A stretch of 64,000 nt of DNA. Origin: Paracoccus maritimus. GTDB taxonomy: Bacteria; Pseudomonadota; Alphaproteobacteria; Rhodobacterales; Rhodobacteraceae. The stretch is taken from the NCBI RefSeq assembly GCF_025195095.1, contig NZ_JANAVZ010000004.1, positions 310,001 to 374,000 on the forward strand, in the 5' to 3' direction. Below, in pieces: positions 8,702-17,947 of this stretch; position 1 is the first letter of the stretch; every line of letters starts with the position of its first letter. The position numbers and the translations under genes were made by a program. Under the pieces are notes generated by a model. That model was not told the origin of the DNA. It did not search any database and worked only from the letters and a program-made list of their open reading frames with translations.

Positions 8702-8728
8702 GGCAAGCGGCCTTGCTGGCCGCCTGCC
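8702..8728 (+). terminator. Hairpin after the transporter genes, possible partial terminator
   Basis: GGCA-a-GCGGCC, loop ttgct, GGCCGC-c-TGCC gives a strong stem with one mismatch just after the ATPase stop. It is followed by CTGTTT, a weak T-rich stretch. It may attenuate transcription between the transporter part and the enzyme part of the inositol operon, or stabilise RNA ends. Confidence 0.4.
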
Positions 8729-8761
8729 CTGTTTGATCACGACATCCGAAGGCACGGGAAC

Positions 8762-9892
8762 ATGGTTCACGGAACTGACAAATCGCTTGGCGTGGCCCTG
8801 ATCGGAACGGGGTTCATGGGCAAGTGCCACGCTATGGCATGGCGGAATGTGGCGACTGTCTTTGGCGGCGTGCCTCCGACGCTGGAATTGCTGGTCGACA
8901 TGCCCGACCGCGCGCAGAAGCTGGCCTGGCAATTCGGATTTGCCCGCGCCACCGATGATTGGCAGGCCGCCGTCACGGACGACGCCGTCGATGTCGTGTC
9001 GATCACTACGCCCAACGGCCTGCACCGTCAGATGGCCGAGGCGGCGCTGCGAGCGGGTAAGCATGTATGGCTGGAAAAACCGATGGCGCTGACCTTGGGC
9101 GATGCGCGGTCGATGGCGGATCTGGCTGCCGCGCATCCCGAACAGGTGACGCTTCTGGGCTACAACTACCTGCGCAACCCGGCCTTTCAGGCCGCGCAGC
9201 AGATGATCCGGGCGGGCGCGATCGGCCGGCTGCTGGCCTTCCGCGGTGTCTATGACGAGGATTACTGCGCCGACCCGGATCTGCCATGGTCTTGGCGCAT
9301 GACGCACAAGGATGGCGGACTGGGCGCGCTTGGCGATCTGGGCTGCCATTTGGTCAGCGTGATGACCGCGCTGATGGGGCCCGTGGCAGAGGTCACGGCA
9401 ATGACCCAGATCTCCATCCCCGCGCGGCCGTCAGCCGAGGGGCCACGCCCGGTCGAGAACGAGGACAGCGCCTTGGCACTGATCCGATTTGCCAGCGGGG
9501 CGCAGGGATCCTTCGCCACCTCACGCGTGGCACGCGGGCGGAAATGTCGCCTGCAATGGGAAATTCACGGCAGCGATGGCACGATTGTTTTCGATCAGGA
9601 ACACATGAACGAATTATGGGTGCACTGCAGCGGTGAAGCAGGCTTCGTCCGCCATGTCAGCGGGCCGCAGCAGCCCGATTTCGCCCAGTTCTGCCCTGCA
9701 CCGGGACACGGGTTCGGGTTCAACGAACAGAAGGTCATCGAATGCCGCGACCTGATCCGCGCCATCCGCGAAGGCCGGCCCGCGACACCGGACTTCGCGC
9801 AAGGCTTGCAGATCGAACGCATTATCCACGCAATGGCGCAATCGAACGGACGCGCCATTCGGATCGAGGAGGAAAGCCATGCAGCCGCTTGA
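8762..9892 (+). CDS. Second Gfo/Idh/MocA-family oxidoreductase in the inositol operon
   Basis: NAD(P)-dependent dehydrogenase of 376 residues. The Rossmann glycines are in [12 protein letters not shown] near the N-terminus, the family EKP motif contains Lys106 (WLEKPMAL), and [11 protein letters not shown] matches the C-terminal catalytic region. It is longer than IolG and only distantly similar to it. Position directly before iolC, overlapping it by 14 bp, ties it to inositol use. It may oxidise another inositol stereoisomer (scyllo-, D-chiro-) or interconvert inososes. The substrate cannot be assigned from sequence. Confidence 0.87.
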   Translation: MVHGTDKSLGVALIGTGFMGKCHAMAWRNVATVFGGVPPTLELLVDMPDRAQKLAWQFGFARATDDWQAAVTDDAVDVVSITTPNGLHRQMAEAALRAGKHVWLEKPMALTLGDARSMADLAAAHPEQVTLLGYNYLRNPAFQAAQQMIRAGAIGRLLAFRGVYDEDYCADPDLPWSWRMTHKDGGLGALGDLGCHLVSVMTALMGPVAEVTAMTQISIPARPSAEGPRPVENEDSALALIRFASGAQGSFATSRVARGRKCRLQWEIHGSDGTIVFDQEHMNELWVHCSGEAGFVRHVSGPQQPDFAQFCPAPGHGFGFNEQKVIECRDLIRAIREGRPATPDFAQGLQIERIIHAMAQSNGRAIRIEEESHAAA

Positions 9893-11798
9893 CGTGATCA
9901 CCATCGGCCGTGCGGGTGTCGATCTCTATGGGGATCAGGTCGGCGGGCGGCTTGAGGATATGGGATCCTTCTCGAAATATATCGGCGGGTCTCCGACCAA
10001 CATGGCTTGCGGCACGGCGCGGCTAGGATTGCGGTCGGGGCTGATCACGCGGGTGGGCGACGAGCATATGGGCCGCTTCATCCGCGAGGAACTGATCCGT
10101 CATGGCGTGGACGTGACCGGAGTCGCCACCGATCCCGACCGGCTGACAGCACTGGTGATCCTGGGTATCCGGGACGAAGACAGCTTTCCGCTGATCTTCT
10201 ATCGCGAGAATTGCGCCGACATGGCCCTGTGCGAGGACGACATAGACCCGGACTATATCGGCCGATCTCGCAGCGTGGTGGCGACGGGGACCCACCTCAG
10301 CCATCCGCGCACCGAGGCCGCCGTGCTGAAAGCGCTGCGAATTGCCCGCGACAAGGGCGTGCAAACCGCGCTGGACATCGATTACCGCCCCAATCTGTGG
10401 GGCGTGGCCGGGCATGGCGACGGCGAAAGCCGCTTTGTCGAAAGCGCGAAGGTAACGTCGAAACTTCAGGAAAGCCTGCATTACTTCGACCTGATCGTGG
10501 GCACGGAAGAAGAGTTTCACATCGCCGGCGGCAGCACCGACACCATCGCAGCCTTGCGCGCGGTGCGCGCGGTCTCGGACGCGGTGCTTGTCTGCAAGCG
10601 TGGCCCGATGGGCGCGGTTGCATTCAGTGGCACCATCCCGGACAGCTTGGACGCTGGCGAATCCGGACCCGGGTTCCCGATAGAGGTGTTCAACGTTCTG
10701 GGCGCGGGCGACGGCTTCATGTCGGGCCTGCTGAAGGGCTGGCTGGACGGCGAGGACTGGCCCACCGCGCTGACATACGCCAATGCCTGCGGAGCCTTCG
10801 CAGTCAGCCGCCACGGCTGCACGCCCGCCTATCCAAGCCTTGCAGAACTGCGGTTCTTTATGGATCGCGGTGTGGTGCGCCCCGATCTGCGCAACGATGC
10901 GGAACTGGAACAGATCCACTGGGCCACCAATCGCCACAGCCGGAACACCGGCGACTGGTCCGAAATGCGGGTCTTTGCTTTCGACCACCGCATCCAGTTG
11001 GAGGAAATGCCCGGCTACAACAAGGCAAAGGGCAGCGCCTTCAAGGAATTGTGCCTGAATGCTGCGCTGCGTGTCGCGGATGGGCGCACCGGTTACGGCA
11101 TTCTGTGCGATGATCGCATCGGACGAACGGCACTGCATCGCGCAAGCGGCTCGGGCCTGTGGATCGGACGGCCCTGCGAATGGCCAGGTTCGCGCCCGCT
11201 GGATCTGGAACCCGATCTCGGGACGGATTGCGGCGGACTGCAATCCTGGGCGCGAGAGAACGTGGTCAAGGTTCTGTGCTTTTGCCATCCGGACGACGAC
11301 GATGGCATGCGCGTGCATCAGGAATGGAAGGTGAAGCAGTTGTTCACTGCCGCGCGCCGCAACGGTCTGGAATTCCTGCTCGAGGTGATCCCCTCGAAGG
11401 TTGGACCGGTTGACGACACGACCACCGCCACGCTGATCCGACAGTTCTATGCAGCGGGGATCTGGCCCGACTGGTGGAAGCTGGAACCGATGACGACCCG
11501 CGCCGGCTGGTCCGACGCCATCGCCGCGATCGAGGAACATGACCGCCACACGCGCGGGATCGTGGTGCTGGGTCTGGACGCCCCCGAAACCGAATTACAG
11601 GCCAGCTTCGAAATCGCAGCAGGTTTCGATCTGGTTCGTGGCTTCGCCGTGGGCCGCACGATCTTCGGTTCCGTGGCGCGTGACTGGATGCAGGGCCGGA
11701 TCGCTGATGATGATGCCGTGGACCAGATGGCCCGCCGCTATGCGCGCCTGTGCGAGATCTGGGACAAGGCAAGGAAGGCCGCGCATGCGACGAGCTGA
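9879..11798 (+). CDS. iolC: 5-dehydro-2-deoxygluconokinase fused to a DUF2090 (aldolase-like) domain
   Basis: Two-domain cytoplasmic enzyme of 639 residues. Residues 1 to about 330 are a PfkB/ribokinase-family kinase ([17 protein letters not shown], sugar-binding GGSPTN, and GAGDGF at 275-280 with catalytic Asp278) that phosphorylates 2-deoxy-5-keto-gluconate. From about residue 363 a DUF2090 domain begins ([14 protein letters not shown]). This fusion is common in proteobacterial IolC, and DUF2090 is thought to replace the IolJ aldolase, cleaving the product to dihydroxyacetone phosphate and malonate semialdehyde. No separate iolJ is present here, which fits. GGAGGAAA precedes the ATG, and the 5' end overlaps the preceding gene. 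Confidence 0.93.
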   Translation: MQPLDVITIGRAGVDLYGDQVGGRLEDMGSFSKYIGGSPTNMACGTARLGLRSGLITRVGDEHMGRFIREELIRHGVDVTGVATDPDRLTALVILGIRDEDSFPLIFYRENCADMALCEDDIDPDYIGRSRSVVATGTHLSHPRTEAAVLKALRIARDKGVQTALDIDYRPNLWGVAGHGDGESRFVESAKVTSKLQESLHYFDLIVGTEEEFHIAGGSTDTIAALRAVRAVSDAVLVCKRGPMGAVAFSGTIPDSLDAGESGPGFPIEVFNVLGAGDGFMSGLLKGWLDGEDWPTALTYANACGAFAVSRHGCTPAYPSLAELRFFMDRGVVRPDLRNDAELEQIHWATNRHSRNTGDWSEMRVFAFDHRIQLEEMPGYNKAKGSAFKELCLNAALRVADGRTGYGILCDDRIGRTALHRASGSGLWIGRPCEWPGSRPLDLEPDLGTDCGGLQSWARENVVKVLCFCHPDDDDGMRVHQEWKVKQLFTAARRNGLEFLLEVIPSKVGPVDDTTTATLIRQFYAAGIWPDWWKLEPMTTRAGWSDAIAAIEEHDRHTRGIVVLGLDAPETELQASFEIAAGFDLVRGFAVGRTIFGSVARDWMQGRIADDDAVDQMARRYARLCEIWDKARKAAHATS

Positions 11799-11854
11799 AG
11801 AACCTGCCGGCGGCAGCAGCCGGGGTGTTGGAATAAGGAAGATGAGGCCGAGCG

Positions 11855-13693
11855 ATGGGTGAAACGATCAGGTTGACCGCGGCGCAGGCGATGGTGCGCT
11901 GGCTGTCGGTGCAGATGGCCGAGGATGATCAGCGGTTCATCGAGGGCGTCTGGGCCATTTTCGGTCACGGCAATGTGGCCGGGCTGGGCGAGGCGCTGCA
12001 AGGGGTCGGTGACGCCCTTCCGACCTGGCGCGGCCAGAACGAACAGACCATGGCGCATGCAGCCATTGCCTTTGCCAAGGGGCATGCGCGACGCCGGGCG
12101 CAGGCGATCACCACATCGATCGGACCGGGTGCCACCAATGCGGTTACGGCGGCGGCGCTGGCGCATGTGAACCGGCTGCCCCTGCTGATCATAGCTGGCG
12201 ACGTCTTTGCCAATCGCCGGCCCGATCCGGTGCTGCAGCAGATCGAGGATTTCGACGACGGCACGCTGTCCGCGAATGACTGCTTTCGCCCGGTCGTCCG
12301 GTATTTCGACCGTATCACCCGCCCAGAACATCTGCTGACCGCCCTGCCGCGCGCGATGCGGGTGATGACCGATCCGGCGAATTGCGGCCCGGTTTGCCTG
12401 TCCTTCTGCCAGGATGTGCAGGCCGAGACCCATGATTGGCCCGACGCGTTCTTCCAGCGGCGCGTCTGGCGCATCCGCCGGCCCGAACCCGACGCACAGG
12501 AACTGGCCGAGGTTACGGAGCTGATACGTGCCGCAAGCGCGCCGGTGATCGTCGCAGGCGGTGGTGTCGTCTACTCGGGTGCCGAACAGGCCCTGGCCGA
12601 CTTCGCGACCCGCCACAACGTCCCAGTCATCGAGACGCAGGCGGGCAAGTCGGCTTTGGCACAGGCTCATCCGATGAATTTCGGGGCTGCGGGCGTGGAT
12701 GGTTCAGCCGCTGCCAATGCCGCCGCCAGTGCGGCCGATCTGGTGATTGCGCTTGGCACACGCCTGCAGGATTTCACCACCGGTTCGCGCACGCTGTTCG
12801 GCGATGCCCGGATCGCGGCGATCAATGTACAGCCCTATGACGCGGCCAAGCACGGCGCGGCAAGCCTTGTGGCCGATGCGCGCGTGGCGCTGGAAAAACT
12901 GTCAGAAAAGCTTGGCGGCTATCGCGCGGAAAACGCCGATGCCAATGCACGCACCTCGTGGCTGGAGGCGGTCGATGCCCATTGCGCGGCACCGCCCGAA
13001 GGCAACGAGTTGCCTACCGACGCGCAGGTGATCGGGGCCGTTCAGCGCGCCACCGGCGAGGACGCGATCGCCATGTGCGCCGCCGGCACCATGCCCGGCG
13101 CGTTGAAACTGCTGTGGCAACCCAGCCAGGGCGGCTATCACATGGAATACGGGTTCAGCTGCATGGGCTACGAGATCGCAGGCGCGATGGGGCTGAAGCT
13201 TGCGCGGCCCGACCGCGAGGTGATCTGCTTTGTCGGCGATGGCAGCTACATGATGGCCAACAGCGAGTTGGCCACCGCAGTCATGCGGCGCGTGCCCTTT
13301 ACCGTCGTGCTGACCGATAATCGCGGCTTCGGCTGCATCAACCGTCTGCAACAAGGCTGCGGAGGCGAGCAGTTCAACAATCTTTACAAGGATTGCAATG
13401 TCGAGGTGCAACCGCAGATCGACTTTGTCGCCCACGCTACCAGCATGGGTGCGCATGCGGTCAAGGCCAGTGGCATCGCGGATCTCGAAACACAGATCGC
13501 CGCCGCACGCGACCGCGAGATCCCGACCGTGATCGTGATCGACACCACCGCCGCGACCGGTCCGGGCGACGGGTTGAAGGGTGCAGGCCATTTCTGGGAT
13601 GTCGCCGTTCCCGCCGAAGGTGGCACCGAAAAACTGAAACAAACCTATGCGCGCTATCTGCAGCAGATCGCGCGCCAGGTGACCGTGAATTGA
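11855..13693 (+). CDS. iolD: 3D-(3,5/4)-trihydroxycyclohexane-1,2-dione hydrolase
   Basis: Thiamine-diphosphate enzyme that opens the inositol-derived ring to 5-deoxy-glucuronate. The 612 residues show the acetolactate-synthase-like three-domain layout: an N-terminal pyrimidine-binding domain (IGPGATNAVTAAALAHVNRLP), a central domain, and a C-terminal cofactor domain with GDGS (461-464) and the matching Asn489 that together bind Mg-ThDP. Length and context, between iolC and iolE, distinguish it from acetolactate synthase. An upstream ATG at 11842 is out of frame and is not a start. Confidence 0.94.
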   Translation: MGETIRLTAAQAMVRWLSVQMAEDDQRFIEGVWAIFGHGNVAGLGEALQGVGDALPTWRGQNEQTMAHAAIAFAKGHARRRAQAITTSIGPGATNAVTAAALAHVNRLPLLIIAGDVFANRRPDPVLQQIEDFDDGTLSANDCFRPVVRYFDRITRPEHLLTALPRAMRVMTDPANCGPVCLSFCQDVQAETHDWPDAFFQRRVWRIRRPEPDAQELAEVTELIRAASAPVIVAGGGVVYSGAEQALADFATRHNVPVIETQAGKSALAQAHPMNFGAAGVDGSAAANAAASAADLVIALGTRLQDFTTGSRTLFGDARIAAINVQPYDAAKHGAASLVADARVALEKLSEKLGGYRAENADANARTSWLEAVDAHCAAPPEGNELPTDAQVIGAVQRATGEDAIAMCAAGTMPGALKLLWQPSQGGYHMEYGFSCMGYEIAGAMGLKLARPDREVICFVGDGSYMMANSELATAVMRRVPFTVVLTDNRGFGCINRLQQGCGGEQFNNLYKDCNVEVQPQIDFVAHATSMGAHAVKASGIADLETQIAAARDREIPTVIVIDTTAATGPGDGLKGAGHFWDVAVPAEGGTEKLKQTYARYLQQIARQVTVN

Positions 13694-13700
13694 GGCAGGA

Positions 13701-14597
13701 ATGATCCAGTTTGGCACCAACCCGATTGCCTGGGCCAACGACGACGACCAGACGATCGGCGCCGATATCCCGACCCAGAGTATCCTTGAAGAGGCTGGCC
13801 ATCTGATCGGCTTTGACGGGATCGAGAATGGTCATCGCTGGCCGCAGGATGATCCGCAGGCGCTGAAGGAACTGCTGGCCAGGTATGGCCTGACCTTCGT
13901 GTCCGGCTGGCATTCGATGCATCTTTTGGCGCATTCGGTCGAGGATGAGAAGCAGGCGATCCAGACGCATCTGGACAAGCTGAAGCACAATGGCTGCAAG
14001 GTGTGCATCGCCTGCGAGACCTCGAACAGCATCCAGGGCCAGAACCTGCCGCTGAGCGCACGCCCAGTGCTCGACGTTCAGGGCATGAAGGATTTCGGCG
14101 CCAAGGTCGAAGAAATCGCGCGATACTGCGAAGATCAGGGCATCGCGCTGGTCTATCACCACCACATGGGCACGGTCGTGCAGTCGCCCGATGATATCGA
14201 TGCCTTCATGGACGCGACCGGACCGGCGACCAAGCTGCTGTTCGATGCCGGGCATTGCTATTTCGGCGGCGGCGATCCGGCCGAAATTCTGGCCCGTCAC
14301 GTCGCCCGCGTCGCGCATTTCCACGCCAAGAATGTGCGCCCCGCGATCCGCGCACGGGTCGAGGCCGAGGGCCTGTCCTTCATGGACGGCGTGCGCGCGG
14401 GCGTCTTCACCGTGCCCGGCGACCAGGAAGGCGGGATCGATTTCGAACCGCTGCTGAGCATCCTGAAGGGCCATGGCTATGACGGCTGGATCGTGATCGA
14501 GGCCGAACAGGACCCCGATCAGCGCAACCCGTTGCTGTATCAGACGCTTGGCCTGCACACGCTGAAGCGGATCGCCCGCGAAACCGGACTGATCTGA
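13701..14597 (+). CDS. iolE: Myo-inosose-2 dehydratase
   Basis: Converts scyllo-inosose to 3D-trihydroxycyclohexane-1,2-dione, the step between IolG and IolD. The 298-residue protein is an AP-endonuclease-2-type TIM barrel (FGTNPIAWANDDDQ start, AHFHAKNVR near the metal site, EAEQDP at the C-terminal side), the expected length for IolE. GAGG lies 5 nt before the ATG, and the gene follows iolD by 7 bp. Confidence 0.94.
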   Translation: MIQFGTNPIAWANDDDQTIGADIPTQSILEEAGHLIGFDGIENGHRWPQDDPQALKELLARYGLTFVSGWHSMHLLAHSVEDEKQAIQTHLDKLKHNGCKVCIACETSNSIQGQNLPLSARPVLDVQGMKDFGAKVEEIARYCEDQGIALVYHHHMGTVVQSPDDIDAFMDATGPATKLLFDAGHCYFGGGDPAEILARHVARVAHFHAKNVRPAIRARVEAEGLSFMDGVRAGVFTVPGDQEGGIDFEPLLSILKGHGYDGWIVIEAEQDPDQRNPLLYQTLGLHTLKRIARETGLI

Positions 14598-14608
14598 AAG
14601 GAAAGCCG

Positions 14609-15403
14609 ATGCCCGATCTTCTGAAACGCCCCTTCGGCACCCATGGCAAGGTTCATCAGATAACCCCGGAAAGCGCGGGCTGGCGCTACGTCGGGTTCGA
14701 CCTGATCCGCCTGCGCGCGGGCGAAAGCTGGTCCGAACCCACGGGCGGATGCGAAATCATCATGGTCATTGTCGAGGGTCGCGCCAGGGTCACCGCCGCT
14801 GGTCGGGACTGGGGTGAACTGGGCCAGCGGATGAATGTCTTTGAAAAGACGCCGCCGCATTGCCTGTATGTTCCCAACGGCCAGGACTGGTCGCTGGAAA
14901 CCACCACCGACGCGACCATCGCGATCTGCAAGGCGCCGGGACGCGGCGGTCATCAGGCGCGGCGGATCGGGCCGCATGGGATTACCTTGATCCAGCGGGG
15001 CGAAGGCACGAATGCGCGCTTCATCAACAATATCGCGATGGAGGCCGAGGATTTCTGCGACAGCCTGCTGGTGACCGAGGTGTTCACCCCGGCAGGCAAC
15101 TGGTCATCCTATCCCAGCCACCGCCATGACGAGGATGATTTCCCCCGCATCACATATCTTGAGGAAACCTATTACCACCGCCTGAACCCGGCCGATGGCT
15201 TTGGTATCCAGCGCGTCTATACCGACGATCTGTCGCTGAACGAAACCATGGCAGTCCATGACGGCGACGTCGTCTGCGTCCCGCGTGGCCACCATCCCTG
15301 CGGCGCCCCCCACGGGTTCGAGATGTATTACCTGAACGTGATGGCGGGTCCGCGCCGGAACTGGCGCTTCGTCCCCGCGCCCGAAGTCGAACATCTGATG
15401 TAG
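14609..15403 (+). CDS. iolB: 5-deoxy-glucuronate isomerase
   Basis: Cupin-fold isomerase turning 5-deoxy-glucuronate into 2-deoxy-5-keto-gluconate. The 264 residues contain the C-terminal cupin motif SSYPSHRHDEDDFP (metal-binding His and Glu/Asp) and the YYHRLNPADGFGIQRVYTDD block typical of IolB. AAGGAAAG precedes the ATG at good spacing, and only 11 bp separate it from iolE. Confidence 0.94.
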   Translation: MPDLLKRPFGTHGKVHQITPESAGWRYVGFDLIRLRAGESWSEPTGGCEIIMVIVEGRARVTAAGRDWGELGQRMNVFEKTPPHCLYVPNGQDWSLETTTDATIAICKAPGRGGHQARRIGPHGITLIQRGEGTNARFINNIAMEAEDFCDSLLVTEVFTPAGNWSSYPSHRHDEDDFPRITYLEETYYHRLNPADGFGIQRVYTDDLSLNETMAVHDGDVVCVPRGHHPCGAPHGFEMYYLNVMAGPRRNWRFVPAPEVEHLM

Positions 15404-15437
15404 CGCCGCCCTGCCCCCGTTTGCCGGAGACCAGCCA

Positions 15438-16217
15438 GTGACCCAACCCTTTCAACTTGCCGCCTGCGCGGAAATGCTGTGGCGCGACCGTCCGATCGAA
15501 TGGCGCGCCGCACGCCTGACCGAGATGGGGCTGGGCGTCGGCCTGTGGAACTGGCCCGATCACGATCTGTCCAAGCTGCAGGCAGTCGGCGCAACCTACA
15601 CCATCATGAACGGGTATCTTCAGGGGCGGCTGGCCGATGATGAGGGGGCCGAAATCCTGCTGGCCTCGGCGCGCGAAACCGCGCGGGTCGGCAAACGACT
15701 GGGCGTTGCGCGGTTGAACCTGCACGGCACCGGCCTGGGCGACGGCGGCATCCCGATCCGGCAGCATGAACAGATCAGCGGCGCGATGTGGCTGAAGGCG
15801 CGGGACACATTGCACCGGATCTGCGATCTGGCCGAGGAAGAAGGCGTGGTGTTCGCCCTGGAAAACCTGAACCAGATGGATCATCCGGGCTGCCCTTTTG
15901 GCTCGACCGCCGATGTGCTGGCGCTGGTGTCCGCGATCGACCGGCCGCAGCTGCGCATCAATCTGGACCTGTATCACACCCAGATCGGCGAGGGTGATCT
16001 GATCCGCTGGTGCCAGAGATGCCTGCCCTGGATCGGCGAAATTCAGGTCGCAGATAATCCCGGCCGGTTTGAACCGGGCACGGGCGAGATCAACTATCCC
16101 AAGATTGCCGCTGCACTGGCCGCGATGGGCTATCGCGGTACCGTCGGCATGGAGGCCTTCGCGGCAGGCGACAGCGACACGGCCGTATCGGCCTTCATCG
16201 ATGCCTTTACCCTCTAG
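15438..16217 (+). CDS. Hydroxypyruvate-isomerase-like TIM-barrel protein of the inositol operon
   Basis: Predicted cytoplasmic sugar isomerase/epimerase of 259 residues, xylose-isomerase-like TIM-barrel fold. The metal-site pattern of the Hyi/IolI group is visible: ALENLNQMDHPG, INLDLYHTQIGEGD, IQVADNPGRFEPGTGEINYP and GMEAF. The start is GTG with GGAG 9 nt upstream. It is the last gene of the plus-strand inositol run and ends 17 bp before the convergent next gene. Candidate roles are inosose isomerisation or hydroxypyruvate/tartronate semialdehyde isomerisation. I cannot choose between them by eye. Confidence 0.85.
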   Translation: MTQPFQLAACAEMLWRDRPIEWRAARLTEMGLGVGLWNWPDHDLSKLQAVGATYTIMNGYLQGRLADDEGAEILLASARETARVGKRLGVARLNLHGTGLGDGGIPIRQHEQISGAMWLKARDTLHRICDLAEEEGVVFALENLNQMDHPGCPFGSTADVLALVSAIDRPQLRINLDLYHTQIGEGDLIRWCQRCLPWIGEIQVADNPGRFEPGTGEINYPKIAAALAAMGYRGTVGMEAFAAGDSDTAVSAFIDAFTL

Positions 16218-16234
16218 ACGCCACGTCAGAGAAC

Positions 16235-17875
16235 TCAACTTGCGGGCAGCATCTTCCAGTCGTCGATCCCGGCCCGGTCCCAGTATTTCGCGAAGGCCGG
16301 ATGGACCACCTTGCCCGCCAACAGCGCGCCCGGCTGGATCCAGTCGTAAAGACTGGCAGCCGATCGAACCTCGCGCGGGCCGGTGCGGATCATCAGGTGA
16401 TGAGGTGTGAATTCGTCCGGATGGGTCAGCCCTGAACTCTCACAAGCCTCTTTCAGCGCATACATGGTCGCGCGATGGAAATTCGCCGCGCGCTGCGCCT
16501 TGTCTGGTACGACCAGCGCGCGATACCGGTCGCGATCCTGGGTCGTGATGCCGGTCGGACATTTGCCGGTGTGGCAGGCCTGCGCCTGGATGCAGCCGAT
16601 CGCGAACATGAAGCCGCGCGCCATGTTCACCCCGTCCGCACCCAATGCCGAGATCCGGCAGATGTCGAAGGCAGTGATGATCTTGGCCGACGCGATCAGC
16701 TTGATCCTATCCCGGATACCAAGACCCACCAGGGTGTTGTGGACCAGCATCAACCCATCGCGCAGCGGCGCGCCCTTGTGATCCGCGAATTCGACGGGTG
16801 CGGCGCCCGTTCCACCCTCGCCGCCATCCACAACAATGAAATCGGGCGCGGTTCCGGTCTGATGAAACGCCTTGGCCATGGCAAACCACTCCCACGGGTG
16901 GCCGACGCACAGCTTGATGCCCACAGGCTTGCCGCCGGACAGGTCTCGCAGCAGCTTGATGAAATCGCACAGCCCCCGTGGCGTCGAAAAGGCAGAATGT
17001 GATGACGGGCTGACGCAGGCGACGCCCACCGGCACGCCGCGCGCCTCGGCAATCGCTTCGGTCACCTTGGGGCCGGGCAAGATACCGCCATGGCCCGGTT
17101 TGGCCCCCTGGCTCAGCTTGATCTCGATCATCTTCACCGCATCGTCGGCGGCGACCTTCTGGAACAGGTCGGGGGAAAACCCGCCGTCATGATCGCGGCA
17201 CCCGAAATAGCCCGAACCGATTTGCCAAACCAGATCGCCGCCCATCCGGTGATATCGCGAGATCGAGCCTTCCCCGGTCGTATGTGCGAACCCGCCGGCC
17301 AGCGCCGCGCGGTTCAGCGCCTCGATCGCGTTCGGGGACAGCGCACCGTAGGACATGCCCGAGATATTGACCACCGAGCTGTCATAGGGCTTGCGACAAT
17401 CCGGCCCCCCGATCCTGATTCGGAAATCCTGTCCATCCAGATGCGGAGTGGCCATGGAATGGTTCAGCCACTCGTAACCATCGCTGTAGACGTTCCGAAG
17501 CGTCCCGAAGGGTCGAACCCCCTCGATCCCCTTGGCGCGGCGATACACGACGGCCCGCTGCTCACGAGAGAACGGCGTTTCGGCGTGATCATCCTCGACG
17601 AAATACTGGCGGATCTCGGGGCGGAAATGTTCAAGAAGATAACGCATCCGCGACGACAGCGGATAGTTCCGCATCAGCGCGTGGCTTGTCTGAAACAGAT
17701 CGCTGATCCCGATCAGCGTGCCGACCAGACCCAACAGTGCGATCAAAACACCCAGGATCGGTGCAGACCCTACCAATGCAAGCCCCAGCGGCATCATGCA
17801 GATGGCGATCGCAAAGGGGATATAGCGTTCGTAATAGCGAACACGTTCGGACAGGCGCGTATAACGCAGGCGCAT
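16235..17875 (-). CDS. Membrane-anchored FMN-binding glutamate-synthase-family protein
   Basis: A 546-residue relative of the FMN/3Fe-4S synthase domain of glutamate synthase, without the amidotransferase domain. Two hydrophobic helices lie near residues 20-60. The catalytic barrel follows, with KPGHGGILPGPKVT, the FMN region VDGGEGGTGAAP, and cysteines 428, 434 and 439 in the CxxxxxCxxxxC spacing of a 3Fe-4S cluster. The ATG at 17875 has an excellent GGAGGGAGGAG upstream, so the in-frame start at 17908 is less likely. Such stand-alone members are common in alphaproteobacteria but their reaction is unproven. A role in glutamate synthesis should not be assumed. Confidence 0.87.
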   Translation of the reverse strand: MRLRYTRLSERVRYYERYIPFAIAICMMPLGLALVGSAPILGVLIALLGLVGTLIGISDLFQTSHALMRNYPLSSRMRYLLEHFRPEIRQYFVEDDHAETPFSREQRAVVYRRAKGIEGVRPFGTLRNVYSDGYEWLNHSMATPHLDGQDFRIRIGGPDCRKPYDSSVVNISGMSYGALSPNAIEALNRAALAGGFAHTTGEGSISRYHRMGGDLVWQIGSGYFGCRDHDGGFSPDLFQKVAADDAVKMIEIKLSQGAKPGHGGILPGPKVTEAIAEARGVPVGVACVSPSSHSAFSTPRGLCDFIKLLRDLSGGKPVGIKLCVGHPWEWFAMAKAFHQTGTAPDFIVVDGGEGGTGAAPVEFADHKGAPLRDGLMLVHNTLVGLGIRDRIKLIASAKIITAFDICRISALGADGVNMARGFMFAIGCIQAQACHTGKCPTGITTQDRDRYRALVVPDKAQRAANFHRATMYALKEACESSGLTHPDEFTPHHLMIRTGPREVRSAASLYDWIQPGALLAGKVVHPAFAKYWDRAGIDDWKMLPAS

Positions 17876-17947
17876 CGTCTCCTCCCTCCGCTCGAAGACA
17901 GTCATCAACTAGCACGGAAATTGTAACGGAAACAGCGGCGAAGATGC

